NCBI RefSeq assembly: GCF_009834025.1
Contig: NZ_CP047156.1
Location: 2,294,001-2,358,000, forward strand
Origin: Epidermidibacterium keratini
Lineage (GTDB): Bacteria; Actinomycetota; Actinomycetes; Mycobacteriales; Antricoccaceae
DNA length: 64,000 bases
Reading direction: 5' to 3'
Each line of letters starts with the position of its first letter. Position 1 is the stretch's first letter. The notes under the pieces are model-generated. The model did no database searches and was not told the origin of the DNA. It saw nothing but the letters and a program-made list of their open reading frames with translations. Of the stretch, positions 6,989 to 14,108 are shown in pieces. A program made the position numbers and the translations under genes.

Positions 6989-8173
6989 ATGAATGCAGGC
7001 ATGGCAATCACTCCGGATGCGGCGATCGTCGGGCTCGGCATGACCGAGATGGGCAAGGTCTACGGCAGATCGGCGCCGCAGTTTGCGGTCGAGGCGATCT
7101 CCAACGCGGCGCAGGACGCCGGGCTGCAGGTCGCCGACCTCGACGGGCTGCTGATCAACTCCGGCCTGGGCGGTCAGGTCGGGCTTCCGCTCGCCCTCGA
7201 CCTCGGGATGCGCAACCCGTCGCTGCTGGCAGAGGTGCAGGCGTATGGCTCGTCGGCAGGCGTCATGGTGCTGCAGGCGGCAGCCGCCATCGCGGCCGGC
7301 CAGGCCACCGCAGTTGCCTGCGTCTTCGCCGACGTGCCGCTGACCCAGGGCAAGAGCACCGGCGCGATGTACGCCGATCCAGCTCTGCGCCTCAAGCCCG
7401 GCTTCCTCGGCCTTCCGGCGGCAGGCGGGTTACTCGGCCCTAACGTCGGCTACGCGCTCGCGGCGCGCCGGCACATGGACACCTACGGCACGACCAGTGA
7501 GCAGCTCGGCGCGATCGCCGTCAGCACGAGGAAGTGGGCGCAGCTCAACCCGCTCGCAACGATGCGCGATGAGATGACGCTCGACGACCATCAAAACTCC
7601 AGATATATCGTCGAACCGCTGCACCTGCTGGACTGCTGCCTCGTCTCCAACGGGGCGATCGCCGTCATCGTGACGTCTGCTGATCGCGCCCGCGACCTTG
7701 CACAACCGCCGGTCTATCTGCACGGCGGTGCGCAGTGTTCGCCGGGGTACGTCGATGGCCGTGGCAGCGAGTTCGGACTCGTCACCGGGGCGAAGATCGC
7801 CGGCCAGCGGGCGATGTCGATGGCCGGCGTGCGTCCGGAGCAGATCGGCGTACGCGAGATCTACGACTGCTACACCTACACAACCCTTGTCACGCTTGAG
7901 GACTACGGCTTCTGCGAGAAGGGTGAGGGTGGCGCGCTCGCGGAATCCGGCGCCCTCGCGCCCGGCGGGTCGCTGCCGACCAACACCGGCGGCGGGCAGC
8001 TGTCTGGCTACTACATGTGGGGGATGACACCGCTGTCTGAGGCGGTCATCCAGGCTCGCGGGGCCGGTGGCGACCGTCAGGTCGAGGACAACGACTACGT
8101 GCTCGTCTCCGGCAATGGCGGAATCCTGGCCTTCCACTCCACGCTCGTGCTCAGCCCCCACCCGAAGGGATGA
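6989..8173 (+). CDS. Thiolase-fold protein of the lipid-transfer (Ltp2/SCPx) type, lacking the thiolase Cys
   Basis: 394 residues (a second ATG at 7001 is possible). It has the thiolase fold of the acetyl-CoA acetyltransferase/lipid-transfer family: AIVGLGMTEMGK, IYDCYTYTTLVTLEDYGFCEKGEGG and NTGGGQLSGYYMWGMTPLSEAV. The segment that usually holds the nucleophilic Cys reads AYGSSAGVMVLQAAAAI, with no Cys. A Tyr-containing GGQLSGYY replaces the usual GHP His motif. These substitutions are known in Ltp2-type aldolases, which work with a DUF35 partner, and a DUF35 gene follows with an ATGA overlap. A CoA-linked retro-aldol role is inferred; the substrate is unknown. Confidence 0.8.
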   Translation: MNAGMAITPDAAIVGLGMTEMGKVYGRSAPQFAVEAISNAAQDAGLQVADLDGLLINSGLGGQVGLPLALDLGMRNPSLLAEVQAYGSSAGVMVLQAAAAIAAGQATAVACVFADVPLTQGKSTGAMYADPALRLKPGFLGLPAAGGLLGPNVGYALAARRHMDTYGTTSEQLGAIAVSTRKWAQLNPLATMRDEMTLDDHQNSRYIVEPLHLLDCCLVSNGAIAVIVTSADRARDLAQPPVYLHGGAQCSPGYVDGRGSEFGLVTGAKIAGQRAMSMAGVRPEQIGVREIYDCYTYTTLVTLEDYGFCEKGEGGALAESGALAPGGSLPTNTGGGQLSGYYMWGMTPLSEAVIQARGAGGDRQVEDNDYVLVSGNGGILAFHSTLVLSPHPKG

Positions 8174-8574
8174 CGATGACGGCCTCCAACATGTTTGCGC
8201 TGCGCCGCGACGATGCCTCGGCCGCGTTCTTTGACGCAGCGGCAGACGGCGTACTTGTGCTGCGGCGCTGCGAATCCGGACATTGGAACGCGCCGCCCGC
8301 GATGACCTGCAGCACCTGCGGCTCGCGCAATCTCGAGTGGGCTCCGGCCTCCGGCGACGGGGCGATCGTGTCGTACGCCGTCGTCCATCGGCGCGGCGCT
8401 GACACGCTGCCGGTCGCGATCGTCGAGCTGGCCGAGGGGCCGTGGCTGCGCGGCCAGCTGCAAGACATAGCGCCTGACGAGCTGGTCGAGGGGCTGGTGG
8501 TGCAGGTGAGGTTCGCGACGCCCGAGGGCGGCGAGCCAATCCCGTACTTCGTCCCCACAGCCGGCAAGGAGTAG
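8170..8574 (+). CDS. Zn-ribbon/OB-fold protein (DUF35), partner of the thiolase-like protein
   Basis: 134 residues. The N-terminal helix region (DDASAAFFDAAADGVLVLRRCESGHWNAPPAMTCSTCGS) contains a rubredoxin-like zinc ribbon. Only one complete CxxC (CSTC) is present; the first pair reads C-E-S-G-H. It is followed by an OB fold (GAIVSYAVVHR ... VAIVELAEGPWLRGQLQD). Family members form complexes with thiolase-fold enzymes. It overlaps the upstream thiolase-like gene (ATGA) and ends 3 nt before the dehydrogenase, so all three form an operon. Confidence 0.85.
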   Translation: MTMTASNMFALRRDDASAAFFDAAADGVLVLRRCESGHWNAPPAMTCSTCGSRNLEWAPASGDGAIVSYAVVHRRGADTLPVAIVELAEGPWLRGQLQDIAPDELVEGLVVQVRFATPEGGEPIPYFVPTAGKE

Positions 8575-8577
8575 GGC

Positions 8578-9573
8578 ATGGCAGAGCAGCAGACCATGCG
8601 CGCGGCGATCTTTCGCAGCAACGAAGGAATCGGCGTCTTCGACGCACCGGTGCCCGAACCCGGTCCGGGGCAGCTGCTCGTGCGCATGTGGTGGGCATCG
8701 GTGTGCGGCTCGGACGTCCACATGATCTTCGACGGGCTGCACGATCCCGCGATGGAAGGCAAGCCGGGCTTCCCAGGTCACGAGGGCGTGGGGGAGGTCG
8801 TCGCCGGCGACATCGCTGCCGCGCTGCCGGGAGTCGACGTGGGCAGCGCCGTACTCACCGCTCCGGTCGGCTCGGCCGGCGCCTGCTTTGCCGACTATCA
8901 GGTGATCGACGCCAGCCAGGTCGTCCCGATCCCCGATGGGCTGGACCCGAAGCTCGCGATGATGGCCCAGCAGCTCGGCACGACAGTGTTTGCGCTGCAC
9001 AAGTTCTGGCCGCACTCGGTGCCGCCGCGCGTCGCGGTCGTGCAGGGATCCGGCAGCGCCGGGACGTTCTTCGAGCAGCAGCTGCTCGCTCAGGGTGTCG
9101 GCACGGTGATCGTCTCCGAGCCGCTGGAGCACCGCCGCGCCCTTGCGCTCGATCTCGGTGCGACCGCCGCCGTCACGCCCGAGGACCTTGGCACCGCCGT
9201 GCTCGACCTCAGTGACGGACTCGGCGCCGACCTCGTCATCGAGGCGGCCGGGTTCGACGTCGCGCGCGCCCAGGCGGTCGAGGTCGTGAAGTACGCCGGG
9301 ACCATCGGCTGTTTCGGCTTCCCCGAACGCGGCGGACTCTCACCGTTTCCGGTCTACGACTGCTTCCGCAAGGCGATCGACGTCCGGTGGAGTGTCGGCG
9401 CGCAGATAGAGCCGGGAATCCCGGCCTTCCGCGAGGCGATGCGGCTGATCGAGCGCGGCGTCGTCCGCGTCGACTACTGCATCGGCGAGATCTACCCGCT
9501 CGAGCAGGTCGCCGACGCGCTTGCCGCGGCGCGCGCGTACACCGGGGTGAAGTCGACCGTCACGCTGCGCTGA
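8578..9573 (+). CDS. Zinc-type medium-chain alcohol dehydrogenase family protein
   Basis: 331 residues. The catalytic-zinc Cys lies in SVCGSDVH and the second ligand in FPGHEGVGEV. A Rossmann fold carries VVQGSGSAGTFFEQQLLAQ. The four-Cys structural-zinc lobe of classical ADHs is not visible. It is the last gene of the thiolase-like/DUF35 operon, which suggests oxidation or reduction of the hydroxyacyl or aldehyde made or used there. It ends 7 nt before the convergent dioxygenase gene. Confidence 0.85.
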   Translation: MAEQQTMRAAIFRSNEGIGVFDAPVPEPGPGQLLVRMWWASVCGSDVHMIFDGLHDPAMEGKPGFPGHEGVGEVVAGDIAAALPGVDVGSAVLTAPVGSAGACFADYQVIDASQVVPIPDGLDPKLAMMAQQLGTTVFALHKFWPHSVPPRVAVVQGSGSAGTFFEQQLLAQGVGTVIVSEPLEHRRALALDLGATAAVTPEDLGTAVLDLSDGLGADLVIEAAGFDVARAQAVEVVKYAGTIGCFGFPERGGLSPFPVYDCFRKAIDVRWSVGAQIEPGIPAFREAMRLIERGVVRVDYCIGEIYPLEQVADALAAARAYTGVKSTVTLR

Positions 9574-9580
9574 GTATGGG

Positions 9581-10480
9581 CTAGGACTCGGCTGGGGGCA
9601 GGATGATGTCGAAGTCGGCCTTCGTCCAGGTGCCTTCGACCTCGCGGCCGTCGGGAGTCGGCGTACCGGCGTCCTGGGTCACGAAGTCCTTCACCAGTGA
9701 GTCCTTCACGCCAAACACGGTGTCGCTGTCGAGGTAGTCACCGCCGGCGACGAAGATGTGCGTGACCAGGGTGCGATAGCCATCGGCCGTCACCATGAAA
9801 TGCAGATGCGGCGCGCGCATCGGCGAGCGCCCCGCGTTGCGCAACATGTCGCCAGCCGGACCATCGGCCGGGATCGAGTAGGGCACCGGCGTGAGTGCCC
9901 AGAACTGGTAGTGCCCCTCGTCGTCGGAGTAGATGTGCGCGCGGGCCGACATGCGGTCGTCGTCGTACTGCACGTCGTACATGCCGTCGTCGTCGGCTTC
10001 CCAGACCTCAATCTTGGCGCCAGGGATGGGATTTCCGTCGGTGCCGCGCACGTAGCCCTCGACCCAGGACGGCTCGCCGACCGCGCCAAACGAGATGTCG
10101 CCGCCCTGCTGAATCTCCGGCGAACCCTCGACGAAGAACGGCCCGAAAACGGTCGCCTCGGTCGCGTTTCCGACGGCCTGGTTGTTGATGGTGATCGTCT
10201 GCATCGACAGCCCGAGCGTGTCTGAGAGCAGGATGAACTCCTGGCGCTTCTCGTCAGTACGCCGGCCGACCTCGGCGAGGAACTCCATGCCGGCGGTCCA
10301 CTCGTCTTCGGTCAGCCGTACTTCGCGCGCGAACTCGTGAATGTGCCGAGTCAGCGACTGCAGGATCTCCTTCAGCCGCGGGTTCGGCGCATCGCTGAAC
10401 GACGCCAGGACCTCGTCGGTGAGCGCAGCCTCCCGGTCGAGCTGCTCCTGGGATGTGGCCTGCTGCGGTTCGCTACTCAT
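9581..10480 (-). CDS. Intradiol ring-cleavage dioxygenase, probably hydroxyquinol 1,2-dioxygenase
   Basis: 299 residues, the length of catechol/hydroxyquinol 1,2-dioxygenases. The helical N-terminal dimer domain (residues ~1-105) precedes [15 protein letters not shown] and the catalytic beta-sandwich. Candidate Fe(III) ligands are Tyr residues in [16 protein letters not shown] and His in RAPHLHFMV. Hydroxyquinol rather than catechol is inferred from the maleylacetate reductase gene, whose stop codon overlaps this gene's start. The product, maleylacetate, would be that enzyme's substrate. Confidence 0.85.
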   Translation of the reverse strand: MSSEPQQATSQEQLDREAALTDEVLASFSDAPNPRLKEILQSLTRHIHEFAREVRLTEDEWTAGMEFLAEVGRRTDEKRQEFILLSDTLGLSMQTITINNQAVGNATEATVFGPFFVEGSPEIQQGGDISFGAVGEPSWVEGYVRGTDGNPIPGAKIEVWEADDDGMYDVQYDDDRMSARAHIYSDDEGHYQFWALTPVPYSIPADGPAGDMLRNAGRSPMRAPHLHFMVTADGYRTLVTHIFVAGGDYLDSDTVFGVKDSLVKDFVTQDAGTPTPDGREVEGTWTKADFDIILPPAES

Positions 10481-11571
10481 GCGTCCTCCTCGATGGTGGG
10501 TGCGTCGCCGCGGATTGCCGCGCGCAAGAGTGCGTCGATTCGCTCGGGGGTCACCGGCACGGGGTTCGACGGCGGGATCGCCGCGACGATCCGGTCGAGT
10601 ACGGCGGGGATGTCGTCATCACTCATCCCGTAGTCGCGCAGCGCTTTCGGCGCATCGACGTCGGCTCGCAGCTGGTTGAGCGCAGCGAGGGCATCGGCCG
10701 GTGCGGGATCTGGGCCGGCGCTGAGCGCCTCGGCCAGCCGCGTGGTCTGATCGGGAGCGCCGGGAGTGTTGTAGGCGAGCACATAGGGCAGTACGACGGA
10801 ATGGGTCTCGGCGTGCGGCATGTTGAGCGTCCCGCCGAGCACGTGACAGATCTTGTGGTGCATGCCCGAACCGGCCGAGGCAAACCCGACGGAGGCAAGA
10901 TACGTGCCATAGAGGCATTCATCGCGCGCGTCGAGGTCGGACGGATCGCGGACGATGCCGCGCAGACCTTTGCTCAGCGCCCGGGCGCCGTCGAGCGCCG
11001 TGCGGGAGTTGATCGGGTCGGCATTCGGCGCCCACAGTCCGTCGACGGCGTGCGCGAGCGCGTTGAGGCCGGAGGCGACACTGAGCTCAAGCGGCAGCGT
11101 CGTACTCAGCGTGCTGTCGTAGATCACCGCCCGCGGCAGCACCGCGTGGTCAGTGCCGGTCTCCTTAGCGCCGTCGGCGGTCTCTCCCCACACCCAGGTC
11201 GCCTCGGAGCCGGCGTACGTCGTGGGGACGGCGACGATCGGCAGTCCGCTGGTGCGCGCGATCGCCTTGGCGAGCCCGACCGTCGACCCACCGCCGACAC
11301 TGACGAGCACGTCGATGTCTGCCTCGGTGGCGCCCTTGCGGGCTCGGTCGGCGAGTTCGCGCGGGACGTGCTGGGTGACCTCGTCCCAACGCAGCGCAAC
11401 CGGGATCGCCGCTTCGAGCGTGCCCGCGAGCGCGGCGTCCCGGTCACTGGCGATCAACATGACCCGCTGCCCGCCAAGGCGGCGTACTTCGTCGGCGAGC
11501 AGCTCGGCCGCGCGCCCGGACCCGAACGCGACCCGCTGGGCCATCGACTCGTGCACGAAATTCAGTGTCAC
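10477..11571 (-). CDS. Maleylacetate reductase (iron-type alcohol dehydrogenase family)
   Basis: 364 residues from the GTG at 11571 (reading VTLNFVHE, the usual family N-terminus). The open frame continues to a TTG at 11622, but no good ribosome site supports that. Motifs are [34 protein letters not shown], and the metal-binding helix [13 protein letters not shown] ... [14 protein letters not shown] with three His. It reduces maleylacetate to 3-oxoadipate with NAD(P)H. It overlaps the dioxygenase gene by 4 nt. The oxoadipate produced could join the product of the pca genes 20 kb away. Confidence 0.9.
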   Translation of the reverse strand: MTLNFVHESMAQRVAFGSGRAAELLADEVRRLGGQRVMLIASDRDAALAGTLEAAIPVALRWDEVTQHVPRELADRARKGATEADIDVLVSVGGGSTVGLAKAIARTSGLPIVAVPTTYAGSEATWVWGETADGAKETGTDHAVLPRAVIYDSTLSTTLPLELSVASGLNALAHAVDGLWAPNADPINSRTALDGARALSKGLRGIVRDPSDLDARDECLYGTYLASVGFASAGSGMHHKICHVLGGTLNMPHAETHSVVLPYVLAYNTPGAPDQTTRLAEALSAGPDPAPADALAALNQLRADVDAPKALRDYGMSDDDIPAVLDRIVAAIPPSNPVPVTPERIDALLRAAIRGDAPTIEEDA

Positions 11572-11644
11572 GAAACTGATCTTGCACCACTTCACCGGCC
11601 TGATCCATCGGTCGGCGGGCAAAGTGGCTAGTTCCAGAACCTCG

Positions 11645-11968
11645 CTAGATCACCACGATCGCGCAGAGTCCGACCACCATGATCAGGCCGGTGAGCGCCA
11701 GGATGGGGACGACCGGAGGCTCGTTGCGCTCCTGCAGGATCGCGCGTACGGCGCGCACGCGCATCCGCGAGCGACCGGCGAAGATTGCCGCGCCGCCGAG
11801 CATCGCCAGCCCGAGCGGAATGACGGCCGGCCACCCGTCGATCGGGATCCACCGCACAAACAGCATCGCGCAGACGACGAGGGCGAGCAGGGTGCGCACC
11901 CAGGCCAAGATGGTGCGCTCGGGCTGCAGGCCGGGATCTTCGTGCGCGATCCGGTACGGCGTACTCAT
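11645..11968 (-). CDS. DUF202 family membrane protein
   Basis: 107 residues. It carries the DUF202 opening GLQPERTILAWVRTLLALV, then further hydrophobic segments (WPAVIPLGLAMLGGAAIFAG, VPILALTGLIMVVGLCAIVVI). The biochemical function of the family is unknown. It follows a second DUF202 gene by 10 nt, and the pair appears co-transcribed. Confidence 0.8.
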   Translation of the reverse strand: MSTPYRIAHEDPGLQPERTILAWVRTLLALVVCAMLFVRWIPIDGWPAVIPLGLAMLGGAAIFAGRSRMRVRAVRAILQERNEPPVVPILALTGLIMVVGLCAIVVI

Positions 11969-11978
11969 CTGGACATCC

Positions 11979-12383
11979 CTAGATGCCCCGGGTCAGAAAC
12001 ACAATCCCAATGACGAGGGCAATGATCGCCGTACCCGCGGCAAGCACAAGCGAGAGCCCGTTGAGCGGCAGCGGCTTGCTCTGGCGCATCGCACGCTCGA
12101 GGCGGACCCACCTAAAGCAGGACGTCGCGGCGAGCGCCATCGCCAGCGCAATCAGCGCGATGGCCAGCCACTTGCGCACGCCGGCGGGAAAGACCGCGGG
12201 GGCGAACGCCTCCAGCCCGACGCCGCCGGCCAGCAGCGCGAGGCTGGTGCGGATCCACGCCAGAAACGTGCGCTCGTTGGCCAGGCTGAACCGGGGGTCG
12301 GGCTCGCGGCCGCCACCGAGCACCCGAGAGGCAAGACGCCCGCGCTGCGGATCGTCTTCGGGTGCTTCGGTAGCGGTCGACAT
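11979..12383 (-). CDS. DUF202/YidH family membrane protein
   Basis: 134 residues. It has a soluble N-terminus, then DPRFSLANERTFLAWIRTSLALLAGGVGLEAF, the signature of YidH/DUF202, and two more hydrophobic segments (WLAIALIALAMALAATSCF, SLVLAAGTAIIALVIGIVFL). It is paired with the smaller DUF202 gene downstream and lies 14 nt after glutaryl-CoA dehydrogenase on the same strand. The function is unknown. Confidence 0.82.
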   Translation of the reverse strand: MSTATEAPEDDPQRGRLASRVLGGGREPDPRFSLANERTFLAWIRTSLALLAGGVGLEAFAPAVFPAGVRKWLAIALIALAMALAATSCFRWVRLERAMRQSKPLPLNGLSLVLAAGTAIIALVIGIVFLTRGI

Positions 12384-12397
12384 GGCGCGCTTTCTGG

Positions 12398-13588
12398 CTA
12401 CTTGAACGCGGCCTGGCCGGTCAGCAGCTGACCGAGGATGAGCGTGTGCACTTCCTCGGTGCCCTCGTAGGTCAGCACCGACTCGAGGTTGGCCGCGTGG
12501 CGCATGATCGGGTACTCGTGGCTGATGCCGTTGCCGCCGAGGATCGTGCGCGCCGTACGCGCCGCGTCGATCGCGACCCGCACGTTGTTGAGCTTGCCGA
12601 AGCTGACCTGCTCGGGAGCCAGGCCGGTGTCGCTGTCCTTGAGGCGGCCGAGGTGCTGGGCGAGCAGCTCGCCCTTAGCCAGGTCCATCGCCATCTGCAC
12701 GAGCTTCTGCTGGGTGAGCTGGAAGCCGCCGATCGGCTGTCCGAACTGCACGCGCGACTTGGAGTAGTCCAGCGCCGTCTCAAAGCACGAGCGGCCGGCG
12801 CCGATCGCGCCAAACAGGATGCCGAAGCGCGCCTCGGACAGGCACGACAGCGGGCCCTTCAGGCCGCGGACGTTAGGCAGTACGGCGTCCTGCGGCAGGC
12901 GCATGTTGTCGAAGACCAGCTCGCCGGTCTTGCTCATGCGCAGCGAGGCCTTGTGCTTGATCTCGTTGGCGGTGAAGCCGGGCGTGTCGGTGGGTACGAC
13001 GAACCCGAGCACGCCCTCTTCATCGGTGTTGGCCCACACGATGGCGACGTCGGCGATCGGGCCGTTGGTGATCCACATCTTGGCGCCGTTGATGACCCAG
13101 TCGCTGCCGTCGCGCTTGGCGCGCGTGGACATGTTGGCCGGATCCGAGCCGTGGTCGGGCTCGGTCAGCCCGAAGCAGCCAACCGCCTTGCCGGCGGCCA
13201 TGTCTGGCAGCCAGCGCTCCTTCTGCTCCTCGCTGCCGTACTTCCAGATCGGAAACATCGCCAGCGAACCCTGCACCGACACGAACGAGCGCAGGCCCGA
13301 GTCGCCGGCTTCCAGCTCCAGGCAGGCGAGGCCGTAGGAGGTGGCGTTGGTCCCGGCGCAGCCGTAGCCGTCCAGGTGCATGCCCAGCAGGCCCATCTCG
13401 CCGAGCTCGGGGATGATGTCTTCGGGGAAGACGCCCTCCTCGAACCAGTCGCCGGCGTTCGGGGTGATGCGGTCTTCGACGTACTTGCGGACGGCGTCAC
13501 GGATCGCCGTCTCCTCCTCGTCAAACCGCGCACGCAGTCCGAGAAGGTCAGTGGGAAGGGGCGCGGTGGCGCGCGATGAGCTGCTCAC
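12398..13588 (-). CDS. gcdH: Glutaryl-CoA dehydrogenase-type acyl-CoA dehydrogenase
   Basis: 396 residues with full acyl-CoA dehydrogenase architecture. Diagnostic features are GYGCAGTNATSYGLACLELE, CFGLTEPDHGSDP, WITNGPIADVAIVWA, ILGGNGISHEYPIMRHAANLESVLTYEGTEEVHTLILG, and a tail LTGQAAF. YEGT supplies the catalytic Glu, and the last segments match glutaryl-CoA dehydrogenases. It is expected to convert glutaryl-CoA to crotonyl-CoA in lysine, tryptophan or aromatic catabolism. The upstream dyad at 13688-13708 may be its operator. Confidence 0.87.
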   Translation of the reverse strand: MSSSSRATAPLPTDLLGLRARFDEEETAIRDAVRKYVEDRITPNAGDWFEEGVFPEDIIPELGEMGLLGMHLDGYGCAGTNATSYGLACLELEAGDSGLRSFVSVQGSLAMFPIWKYGSEEQKERWLPDMAAGKAVGCFGLTEPDHGSDPANMSTRAKRDGSDWVINGAKMWITNGPIADVAIVWANTDEEGVLGFVVPTDTPGFTANEIKHKASLRMSKTGELVFDNMRLPQDAVLPNVRGLKGPLSCLSEARFGILFGAIGAGRSCFETALDYSKSRVQFGQPIGGFQLTQQKLVQMAMDLAKGELLAQHLGRLKDSDTGLAPEQVSFGKLNNVRVAIDAARTARTILGGNGISHEYPIMRHAANLESVLTYEGTEEVHTLILGQLLTGQAAFK

Positions 13589-13687
13589 GATCTACTCCAG
13601 CGATGGGACGTCTTGGTAAGGGCTACCGGACATCTTTTCACCCGCGCTCGCGTTCGTGGAACGTGAGGCGTGAGGGAATTGCTCACA

Positions 13688-13708
13688 GTCCTTAGCGGTG
13701 TTAAGGAC
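13688..13708. promoter_or_regulatory. Dyad between gcdH and the SRP RNA gene
   Basis: GTCCTTA (13688-13694) and TAAGGAC (13702-13708) form a 7-bp perfect inverted repeat about 100 bp upstream of gcdH. It could be an operator. No regulator gene is adjacent. Confidence 0.35.
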
Positions 13709-13773
13709 CTGGGGCGAGGGTACGGCGTACCAGCCGCCCGGACGCGAGGGCGCTCTCTCGCGTAGGATTGCAG

Positions 13774-13870
13774 GTCGACCCCTCGTGTGGCGTCACCCTG
13801 TGAACCTCCCCAGGGCCGGAAGGCAGCAAGGATAAACGGGCTCTGGCGGGTACGCGAGGGGTCCCTTTTT
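13774..13870 (+). ncRNA. ffs: Small signal recognition particle RNA (4.5S type) with its terminator
   Basis: The region contains the conserved SRP domain IV: GGCCGGAAGGCAGCAAGG (13814-13831), with the symmetric and asymmetric loops expected for Ffh binding. The ends pair over nine bases (GACCCCTCG 13777-13785 with CGAGGGGTC 13855-13863). A TTTTT run at 13866-13870 ends transcription. A TAGGAT -10-like sequence lies at 13763-13768. The RNA partners with Ffh for co-translational membrane targeting. Placement just upstream of dnaX is common in actinobacteria. The region 13589-14108 holds no protein gene that I can support. Confidence 0.95.
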
Positions 13871-13871
13871 C

Positions 13872-13917
13872 GGTGGTCGAGCAGGCGCGAGGTACGAGCG
13901 CCGGTTGTCGAGACCCC
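13872..13917. repeat. REP-like palindromic element
   Basis: The sequence begins GGTGGTCGAGCAGG and ends GTTGTCGAGACCCC. This resembles dispersed palindromes common in intergenic DNA of many actinobacteria, and the related elements at 27887-27950 and 28387-28440 of this window. It directly follows the SRP RNA terminator. Confidence 0.6.
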
Positions 13918-13946
13918 CTTAAGCCGATCTGCGGTGCAATCTGTAG

Positions 13947-13965
13947 CGCTATTTGCGAAATAGCG
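13947..13965. promoter_or_regulatory. Perfect dyad upstream of dnaX
   Basis: CGCTATTTGCGAAATAGCG is a perfect 19-base dyad (8-bp arms, GCG centre), about 145 bp before dnaX. There is no U-tract, so an operator or RNA hairpin is as likely as a terminator. Confidence 0.4.
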
Positions 13966-14108
13966 TGAGAGGTTCCACCGCAGGTGGGTTCGTGGGTACG
14001 GCGGGGCTGTGAATAAGTGCCCGGACCGACGCTGACGCCGGGCGCCGCACGTCGGCGTACTCGACTAGGCTCGGTGCCGTTCTCGGCGAGTGATCTTGAG
14101 GTGAGGCA

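Noticed and set aside
12446-13579. Long open frame opposite gcdH
   Set aside because: It is the antisense of a well-supported dehydrogenase; its Gly/Ala/Arg/His composition is typical of shadow frames in high-GC DNA.
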